Under the pieces are notes generated by a model. That model was not told the origin of the DNA. It saw nothing but the letters and a program-made list of their open reading frames with translations, and made no database searches. Shown here one piece after another: positions 7,403 through 13,740 of a stretch of 17,106 bases of DNA (the first letter of the stretch is position 1; each line of letters starts with the position of its first letter). Location of the stretch: contig CAYTFK010000135.1 in assembly GCA_964436865.1 (NCBI GenBank), positions 1 through 17,106 of the forward strand. The letters are read 5' to 3'. The stretch is from JAXGPP01 sp964436865. Lineage in GTDB: Bacteria; Planctomycetota; Planctomycetia; Pirellulales; Thermoguttaceae. Made by a program: the position numbers and the translations under genes.

Positions 7403-9556
7403 ATGAAGGGCTGTTCTCGTCGCTGCACCACTGCCCTGAACTGCAGAAGCCGAGTCACTTTCCGGTCGCTGGTGCGCGGGCGGACGTTGCTCATTGCGGC
7501 TGGCACGCTGCTCGTGGCATGGTTTTGGGGAGCCGCCGGCGCGCAAGAGGCAGCGCCGGTTCAGCCTACGGTAGGCAACATCTATGCCCCGTCGCTCACG
7601 ACGCTGGTGGAGAAAGAAATCCGCGAAGCCTTGCGCGGGCGCAACATCGAACAGCAGTTCGCCCGCTTCCAAGCCTACGCCTCACGGAAGCTCGACACCA
7701 CGGCCGGCGCCTTCACCGGTTCCGAAGTGACGGGTAACTGCCGGCTCAAGTGGTACGACCATATGCTCCGCAATCCGCTCCGCGCCCCCATCGAAGCGGA
7801 GGAATTCACACGGCTCTTGCATCAAGGCTTCCTCGGCGGCGGGCCGGGCATGGATCGCGCCCTGGCGATGGTCCGCGAAAAGATGGACCTCACTGCAGCC
7901 GCCGCGCCGCCGCATGCAACCGTAGCTTCGCCGGACGAAGCCTTGCGGCTGCTCGGAGATGCGCTGACCAAAGCCCAAGTGGGGCACGCAAAGGCCTTTG
8001 CCCCCCTGACGCGAAGCGAGCTGGGCGAGCTGACACGATCGCTCTATCCGGTGCTCGTCACGCAGAACAAGATCGGCCACACCCTGCAGGATCGGAATAC
8101 GGGCCGCCGGCTCTGCGACCTGCTGGAGAAAGTCGACCGCAATGGGTTGCACGACGCCGCCTCGGCCCTCACTCCGCTCGCCGATCCGGCGGTGCTCGCC
8201 CAACTTGCCGGGCTTGCTGAAGAGGAAGGACACAGCATCGAGGGTGCGACGGGGAGCATCGCGCAGCTCATTACGACGCCGGCCGGAAAGGTCGTGGTGG
8301 GCAGCCGCGGCGCGAACGATTATCAGTTGGACCGCATGACCGGCGTGGTCGCCGTGATTGACCTCGGTGGCGACGACGTCTACCGCGAGGGGATGGTTTC
8401 CTTCCAGCGGCCGCTCCTGGTGACCATTGATCTGGCAGGATCCGATACGTATAGCGGCAAGAATCCCGGCATCCAGGGCTCGGCGATCCTCGGCGTCGGC
8501 ATGCTCGTCGATGCAGAAGGCAATGACAAGTACCAGGGCTACGATGTGGCGCAAGCCTCCTGCCTCGGGGGCGTGGGGATTCTCATCGACAATGCCGGCA
8601 ACGACAGCTACGCCGGTTTCCGCCGAGTGCAGGGGCAGGCGTTCGGCGGCCTCGCTGTTCTGCTCGATCGCGACGGGCACGATCGCTATCACGGCGCGCT
8701 GTGGACTCAAGGCTGCGCGGGACCGCTGGGCTTCGCCGTGCTCGACGACCTGGCGGGTAACGACGAGTACTACACCGGCGGTCACTACTACGACGACTAC
8801 GAAGAAACGCCCGGCTACGATGGCTGGGGACAAGGCGTGGGCGGCGGTCCGCGGGCGGTGGCCAACGGCGGCATCGGCGTCATCCTCGACGGCGGAGGCG
8901 ACGACGTCTACGAGTTCGACTACCTCTCGCACGGCGGCGGCTACTGGTGCGGACTCGGCTTCGCCCGTGATTTCGGCGGCAACGATCAGCGGCTGGCCGC
9001 CACGCGCAAGAAGTTCGACGGCTCCCAGCGGACGGAGCCTCGCTTCCAGCGGTTCGGGACCGGGTTCGGCTGCCATTACGCGCTCGGTTTCTGCTTCGAC
9101 GACTCGGGCGACGACGTCTATCACGGCTCGATCATGGGGCTGGGGATGGGCTGGGACTGCTCGGTGGGCGGGCTCTACGATTTCGGTGGCAAGGACCGTT
9201 ACGAATCGACCGGCGGGCTCACCCAGGGGGCCGGCGCGCAAGCCAGCCTGGGAGTGCTTTTCGACTATGAAGGGGACGATTTCTATCGCGGTTATAGTCA
9301 GGGAAACGCCCCATCGAACATCAGCTACCATTCACTCCCCGACTGCGGCGGAAATTTCAGCTTCGTCATCGACTACGGTGGCCAGGATACGTACGGCAGC
9401 GGCGCCCGGAACGATGCCTATACCCAACGCGGCAGCCCGGGCGGCTTTATCATCGACCGGCCGCAACGACAGCCGCAGCCGACGGCCCAACAGACACCGC
9501 CGGCTGATACGGAGGAGTCGCCGTCTGTAAACACGGCCACCGCTAGCGCCGATTAG
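7403..9556 (+). CDS. Exported protein with tandem 26/27-residue G-x-D-x-Y repeats
   Basis: Unrecognised 717-residue protein. A basic n-region of about 28 residues precedes a hydrophobic core (LLIAAGTLLVAWFWGAA) ending GAQ, an unusually long signal peptide or anchor. Residues about 55-305 are mostly helical and non-repetitive. From about 320 to 665 the motif G-[GNSHQ]-D-x-Y recurs: GGDDVY, GSDTY, GNDKY, GNDSY, GHDRY, GNDEY, GDDVY twice, GKDRY, GDDFY and GQDTY. The motif glycines of the first copies lie at nucleotides 8369, 8438, 8519, 8597, 8675 and 8756, spacings of 23, 27, 26, 26 and 27 codons. Between motifs runs a Q-G-x-[AG]-x-G-x-G-x-L-x-D pattern, which suggests a beta-solenoid. Asp clusters could bind Ca2+, but the RTX nonapeptide is absent. 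The tail is Pro/Gln/Thr-rich. GGAG at 7392-7395, 7 nt before ATG, supports the start. Function unknown; a surface or structural role is inferred. Confidence 0.8.
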   Translation: MKGCSRRCTTALNCRSRVTFRSLVRGRTLLIAAGTLLVAWFWGAAGAQEAAPVQPTVGNIYAPSLTTLVEKEIREALRGRNIEQQFARFQAYASRKLDTTAGAFTGSEVTGNCRLKWYDHMLRNPLRAPIEAEEFTRLLHQGFLGGGPGMDRALAMVREKMDLTAAAAPPHATVASPDEALRLLGDALTKAQVGHAKAFAPLTRSELGELTRSLYPVLVTQNKIGHTLQDRNTGRRLCDLLEKVDRNGLHDAASALTPLADPAVLAQLAGLAEEEGHSIEGATGSIAQLITTPAGKVVVGSRGANDYQLDRMTGVVAVIDLGGDDVYREGMVSFQRPLLVTIDLAGSDTYSGKNPGIQGSAILGVGMLVDAEGNDKYQGYDVAQASCLGGVGILIDNAGNDSYAGFRRVQGQAFGGLAVLLDRDGHDRYHGALWTQGCAGPLGFAVLDDLAGNDEYYTGGHYYDDYEETPGYDGWGQGVGGGPRAVANGGIGVILDGGGDDVYEFDYLSHGGGYWCGLGFARDFGGNDQRLAATRKKFDGSQRTEPRFQRFGTGFGCHYALGFCFDDSGDDVYHGSIMGLGMGWDCSVGGLYDFGGKDRYESTGGLTQGAGAQASLGVLFDYEGDDFYRGYSQGNAPSNISYHSLPDCGGNFSFVIDYGGQDTYGSGARNDAYTQRGSPGGFIIDRPQRQPQPTAQQTPPADTEESPSVNTATASAD

Positions 9557-9630
9557 CTGGGGCGCGCCGGCCGTCGGCCGCCGTCCATGGGCCATTTCTT
9601 TGGGACGTACTCGCCAAAGGCCAGAAAACG

Positions 9631-10830
9631 ATGCACTCTTGCAGCACGCGGAACGCAGTTGCGGCATTCTGGATGATCCTGGCGCTGTGCGTCATGGGCG
9701 CAGAACCAGGCATGCCGGCTGAGCTACCGCCGGCCGACGACGATGCCGCGACGACCGCCGCGCCGCCTCGGGAAGCCGAGCAGGCCGCGCCAGCCGAAAC
9801 GGCGCCGAGCGAGCCGCCCCCTTCCGAACCCGTCAAGAAGCCCGAACTGTCGCGCGAACTGGCGGCGCTGCGCGATCGAGCACGCATTACGATCCGCACG
9901 GTGGCCGGGCAGGGCCTCAGCACACGCGAGCATACCCCGTCGCAGCTCATGGACGCTTGTCTGGCCTTCGGCTGCACACTGCAGGTTCGCGATGGCGACG
10001 CGCCGGGCAAGAATGTCAGCGCCGTGGGTGCACTGCTGTGGAACTTCAACTGCGGTGGATACAGGCTCATGGCAATCGACGGCGGCCGTCCGCTGCCGCG
10101 TGTCGGCTACGGATTGCAGCACTACCCGTCACAGCTCTTGGCCACCATGGCACAGGCGCGCTTGGCGCCGGATTACGAGGTCCGTATCGGACAATATCAG
10201 GGCACGGTGGCCGACCTGGTGGAGCACGAGAAGGCGGCCTGCAGGCGCGGCGCAAGCTCACCCCACCGGTTGATCGGCCTGAGCTATTACCTTCGCGACG
10301 AGCGTGAGTGGACTGCCGCCGACGGCGAAACGTGGTCGATCAGCCGGCTGGCGGGCGAGGAACTCGCGCGGCGCGCCGATCCCGCCGACGTCCAGTGCGT
10401 TCACCAGTTGAATGCCCTGAGTTTCGCGCTGGCCAGAGAGAACTCTCGCCAAGAGCCTCTCGACGATACACTCCTGCGTGTGCGCGAGTACCTGGTCAAG
10501 TACCAGGACTACGCGCTTCGCGTCCAGAACGCGGACGGAAGCTGGAACGAGTTCTTCTTCGCCTTCCAGGGACCGAGCCGGAGCGAACTCGGAGCGCTTC
10601 GATCGACGGGCCATATTCTCGAATGGCTGGCGATGTCGCTCCCCGAAGATCGCTTGGCAGAGCCGGGCATGGTTCGGGCCGTCGGCTACACGACCAACCT
10701 CGTCTCGAAGCATGCCGCCCGCGGCACATCGGCTCTGTCGCCGCGCGATTTCGAAAGCGTGATGCACGCCATCCGGGCGCTGTCGATCTACGACGCCCGC
10801 TTCTTCGCGCCCCAAAGCGCCCAACCGTAG
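9631..10830 (+). CDS. Exported protein with prenyltransferase/squalene-cyclase-like alpha/alpha-toroid
   Basis: 399 residues. The N-terminus has a hydrophobic stretch (VAAFWMILALCVMGA, about residues 9-24) consistent with export. It is followed by an Asp/Ala/Pro/Glu-rich linker to about residue 70. The body, about 75-395, is helical, with recurring helix-turn patterns such as HTPSQLMDACLAFGC, PSQLLATMAQARL and, near residues 297-345, NADGSWNE and STGHILEWLAMSLPEDRL. The DGSW and GHILEWL blocks recall QW-type repeats of squalene-hopene cyclase/prenyltransferase toroids. The cyclase DXDD catalytic motif is not visible, so an enzymatic role is not supported. Related planctomycete proteins are usually left hypothetical. 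It begins 74 bp after the repeat-protein gene, with a hairpin between (CTTTGG 9598-9603, CCAAAG 9614-9619), so the two may share transcription. No strong RBS is seen; later in-frame ATGs at 9673 and 9694 would damage the signal sequence. Confidence 0.72.
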   Translation: MHSCSTRNAVAAFWMILALCVMGAEPGMPAELPPADDDAATTAAPPREAEQAAPAETAPSEPPPSEPVKKPELSRELAALRDRARITIRTVAGQGLSTREHTPSQLMDACLAFGCTLQVRDGDAPGKNVSAVGALLWNFNCGGYRLMAIDGGRPLPRVGYGLQHYPSQLLATMAQARLAPDYEVRIGQYQGTVADLVEHEKAACRRGASSPHRLIGLSYYLRDEREWTAADGETWSISRLAGEELARRADPADVQCVHQLNALSFALARENSRQEPLDDTLLRVREYLVKYQDYALRVQNADGSWNEFFFAFQGPSRSELGALRSTGHILEWLAMSLPEDRLAEPGMVRAVGYTTNLVSKHAARGTSALSPRDFESVMHAIRALSIYDARFFAPQSAQP

Positions 10831-10836
10831 TGCCGC

Positions 10837-10853
10837 GCGGCGCTCGGCGCCGC
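10837..10853 (+). terminator. GC-rich hairpin after the toroid gene (possible terminator, no U-tract)
   Basis: GCGGCGC (10837-10843) and GCGCCGC (10847-10853) form a perfect 7-bp stem with a TCG loop, 6 nt after the stop at 10828-10830. There is no T-run behind it, so intrinsic termination is uncertain. Confidence 0.35.
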
Positions 10854-10887
10854 AGAATCGCCGTTCGTCGTGCCGCTCCAGAAATGC

Positions 10888-10916
10888 TTGCTTGCGCGCG
10901 GCGTGGGCGGTACACT
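10888..10916 (+). promoter_or_regulatory. Predicted promoter of the beta-helix/M28 gene
   Basis: TTGCTT (10888-10893, 3 of 6) and TACACT (10911-10916, 4 of 6) are separated by 17 bp. The predicted start near 10923 gives a leader of about 30 nt with AGGAG at 10941-10945. The match is moderate; position and spacing are its main support. Confidence 0.4.
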
Positions 10917-10954
10917 GCGCGCCGATAGAAATCCCCTCCCAGGAGAGTCTCGCC

Positions 10955-13666
10955 ATGAAACCCGGTGTCCTGCTTCTTGTGTGGTTCAGCCTGGTGTCTC
11001 TCGCGTCAGCAGCCGAGGTTCCCCCAGCCGATTTCTTCGTTGCCCCCAGCGGCAACGACGCCCAAACGGGAAGCGCCGACCAGCCGTTCGCCACGCTCGC
11101 CAGGGCTCGCGATGCGGTCCGCCAGCAGATTGCCGCCGGACTCAAAGGGCCGGTGACCGTCCTCGTTCGCGGCGGGATGTATGAACTGCCAGACACTCTC
11201 GTTTTCGGTCCGCAGGACTCGGGCACCGAGCAGTTCGCGGTGACCTACGCGGCCTATCCGGGCGAAAAGGTAGTCATCAGCGGCGGCCGCCAGGTCGGCC
11301 CATGGACCAAGGGCGAAGGCGAAATCTGGACGACAGAGGTAGCCGAGGCCAAACAAGGTAAATGGCATCCGCGGTTGCTGGTGGTCAACGGACGTCGAGC
11401 AGTCCGCGCCCGTACGCCCAATATCGATGCCGAGCCGAATGCCGTACAAATGACCGGCGCGACATTGTCGCCCGATCTCAAGCAGTACACGATCACTTTG
11501 CCCGCGGGGCTGGCAAAGAACTGGAAGAATATCGGCGATGTCGAGCTGATGTCGGCCGGCAACTGGGAGATCAATCGCAAGCGGCTCCAAAGCGTCGACG
11601 TCGATTCCGGCACGCTCGTGCTCGCGCCGCCGCACTCGGCCGGACACGACGCCATCCGCCCCGGCCCCGGACGCTGGTGTCACCTCGAAAACGCCCGCGA
11701 AATGCTCGACGAGCCGGGTGAATGGTATCTCGATCGCTCCACGGGTGTGCTCAGCTACTGGCCGCGTCCCGGCGACGACATGGCCACCGCCGAAGCGTCG
11801 CTCGGCCGGCTCACTCGGCTCGTAGAGATCCGCGGTACCAACGAGCAGCCGGTCCGCAACCTGCACTTCAAAGGGCTCACGTTCGCCCACAGCAATTGGC
11901 CGCTCCCCAAAGGCGGATACATGGGCATCCAGGCTTGCCACTTCAATACGGGTGGCAGTTGGCACGAACCCTGGGGACGCATCCCCGCCGCAATCTGCTT
12001 GGAACACGCCCAGACGTGCAGCATCGAAGACGGCGAACTGGCTCACCTCGACGGCTGCGGGATCGAAATGGTCACACGATGCCGCAACAACCTCGTTCAG
12101 GGCAACCGCATCTGGGACATCGGCGGCAACGGCATCAGCGTGGGCGGCCCGAAAAGCGAGGAAGACGTGCCTCAGGACAACCGCCTGGCCAATAATCACA
12201 TCGAAGGTTGCGGCCGCGAGTATTACGGGGCCGTGGGCATCTGGGCCGGCCTCACACAACGCACGGTGATCGCCCACAACCTCGTTCACGGCCTGCCCTA
12301 CACCGGCATCTCGATCGGCTGGCAATGGAATCCCGAACCAACCGCCTGCAAGGAAAACACAGTCGAGTACAATCACGTTTACGACGTGATGAACCGGCTC
12401 TGCGATGGCGGCTGCATCTACACGCTCGGGCTGCAGCCGGGCACGGTGATTCGCGGCAACCACCTGCACGATTCCCGTCGCAGCTTCTTCGCCCAGGGCG
12501 CACCGAACAACGGCATGTTCATCGACGAGGGAAGCAAGGGCTTTCTTTTCGAAAAGAACGTAATCTACAACACTTCGGCCGAGCTGGTCCGTTTCAACCA
12601 GTGTCGCAAGGAGTGGCACGAGTGGCGCGATAACCACTTCGGCGAGGAAGTTGAGGTCAAACGCCTGGGCGCCGAGACAATCGCCGCTGCGGGGCTCGAA
12701 CCCGCCTGGCGCGAGCGGCTCCAGTCGAGCCGCATGACGGAGGTCGCTGCCCGCAATCTGATGCGGACCGTTGATCCCGAGCGGATCTCGAAACACGTGT
12801 TCTTCCTTGCCAAGGACCCGCTCCCCTATCGCAAGCTCAACTTCACGCTGCCCGGCCACGAAAAGAGCACGCTCCACGAAGCCGACGACTACCTCGCCGG
12901 GCAGTTCGAGTCCTTTGGCTATCACGTCGACCGTGAGGCCGTCCGCGTGCAGGCCTTTCGCCGCGACCCGAACAAGCCCAAGAAGCATCAGTACTCGCCT
13001 CCCAAGCCCGAGGACCCGTGGTACGATGCCTTCAATCTCTATGCAGAGAAGAAAGGCCGCCTGCATCCCGATGAGATCATTGTCGTCGTCGCCCACAAGG
13101 ACTCGCAGAGCTGGGTCGATTCGCCCGGAGCCAATGACAACGCCATCGGCACGGCGGGCGTGCTCGAACTGGCCCGCGCGCTCGCAACTCATCCCACCGA
13201 CCGAACCGTTCGCTTCCTGCTCTGCAACGAGGAGCACATTCCGTGGACGAGCGTGACCGCCGCCCAGAATGCCAAGGCCCGCGGCGACAACATCATTGCG
13301 GTCTTCAATCTCGACGGCATCGGAGTCAAAACGGCCGAGGACACCGCCGCCGGCAAGAAGACCAACGTCACCGCCTGGACCGAGCCCGAAGGGGAACAAC
13401 TCGCCCAGTTGATGGCCGAAGTGAACGATCGGTATGCGATCGGCCTTGAACAACGCGCGGAGAAACGCCCGTCGCCGGGCGACGACGACGGGTCCTTCGT
13501 GAAGGCCGGCTATCCGGCAGCCGTGGTAAATATCGGTTCCTGGCCCTACGGCGATCCCAATTACCACGGCGAAGGCGATATCCCGGAGCTTTGCGACTTC
13601 GCTAATGCCGCGATGACCGTCCAGGCTACCCTGGCCGCCATCCTGACGCTCGACGACAGACAGTGA
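10955..13666 (+). CDS. Secreted fusion: right-handed beta-helix domain joined to M28 zinc aminopeptidase
   Basis: 903 residues. Signal peptide at 1-20 (LLLVWFSLVSLASA). Residues about 25-585 are a parallel beta-helix protein: DFFVAPSGNDAQTGSADQPF and ATLARARDAVR open it, then come repeated strand turns such as NRIWDIGGNGISVGG and NHVYDVMNRLCDGG. It ends in AGLEPAWRERL, a common terminus of stand-alone members, many of them glycan-active (GH141-like is possible, unproven). Residues about 595-903 are a complete M28 peptidase with all Vibrio aminopeptidase-type metal and catalytic residues: His714 and Asp716 in AHKDS, Asp728 in PGAND, Glu759-Glu760 in CNEEH, Asp787 in NLDGIG, His871 in NYHGEGD. 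ATG 10955 is chosen for AGGAG 9 nt upstream and the signal peptide. No stop or frameshift interrupts the junction. Predicted periplasmic or secreted; substrates unknown. The GH116 gene follows 74 bp later. Confidence 0.85.
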   Translation: MKPGVLLLVWFSLVSLASAAEVPPADFFVAPSGNDAQTGSADQPFATLARARDAVRQQIAAGLKGPVTVLVRGGMYELPDTLVFGPQDSGTEQFAVTYAAYPGEKVVISGGRQVGPWTKGEGEIWTTEVAEAKQGKWHPRLLVVNGRRAVRARTPNIDAEPNAVQMTGATLSPDLKQYTITLPAGLAKNWKNIGDVELMSAGNWEINRKRLQSVDVDSGTLVLAPPHSAGHDAIRPGPGRWCHLENAREMLDEPGEWYLDRSTGVLSYWPRPGDDMATAEASLGRLTRLVEIRGTNEQPVRNLHFKGLTFAHSNWPLPKGGYMGIQACHFNTGGSWHEPWGRIPAAICLEHAQTCSIEDGELAHLDGCGIEMVTRCRNNLVQGNRIWDIGGNGISVGGPKSEEDVPQDNRLANNHIEGCGREYYGAVGIWAGLTQRTVIAHNLVHGLPYTGISIGWQWNPEPTACKENTVEYNHVYDVMNRLCDGGCIYTLGLQPGTVIRGNHLHDSRRSFFAQGAPNNGMFIDEGSKGFLFEKNVIYNTSAELVRFNQCRKEWHEWRDNHFGEEVEVKRLGAETIAAAGLEPAWRERLQSSRMTEVAARNLMRTVDPERISKHVFFLAKDPLPYRKLNFTLPGHEKSTLHEADDYLAGQFESFGYHVDREAVRVQAFRRDPNKPKKHQYSPPKPEDPWYDAFNLYAEKKGRLHPDEIIVVVAHKDSQSWVDSPGANDNAIGTAGVLELARALATHPTDRTVRFLLCNEEHIPWTSVTAAQNAKARGDNIIAVFNLDGIGVKTAEDTAAGKKTNVTAWTEPEGEQLAQLMAEVNDRYAIGLEQRAEKRPSPGDDDGSFVKAGYPAAVVNIGSWPYGDPNYHGEGDIPELCDFANAAMTVQATLAAILTLDDRQ

Positions 13667-13740
13667 TCGGGCGTGCTCATCGTGCTCCGCCATTACAAAC
13701 TCACGACACAGAGCCGCCACATACAAAAAGGACCACGACG

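Noticed and set aside
7682..9331. 549-codon - strand open frame opposite the repeat protein
   Set aside because: Low-complexity, Val/Ala/Glu-rich shadow of the G-x-D-x-Y repeats; no RBS or domain.
8369..9400. RTX/hemolysin-type calcium-binding repeats
   Set aside because: The GGxGxDxUx nonapeptide is absent; the period is 26/27 residues with a conserved Tyr two residues after the Asp.
10437..10475. Possible repeats or hairpins inside the toroid gene
   Set aside because: Only short complementarities expected in GC-rich coding DNA.
11006..13726. 906-codon open frame on the - strand opposite the beta-helix/M28 gene
   Set aside because: It mirrors a gene with clear domains on the + strand, has no recognisable motif, and is a typical by-product of strong GC bias at third codon positions.
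13663..13740. Start of the GH116 gene at GTG 13663 overlapping the upstream stop
   Set aside because: It would place 26 extra residues before the Tat signal; ATG 13741 has AAGGA at a good distance.
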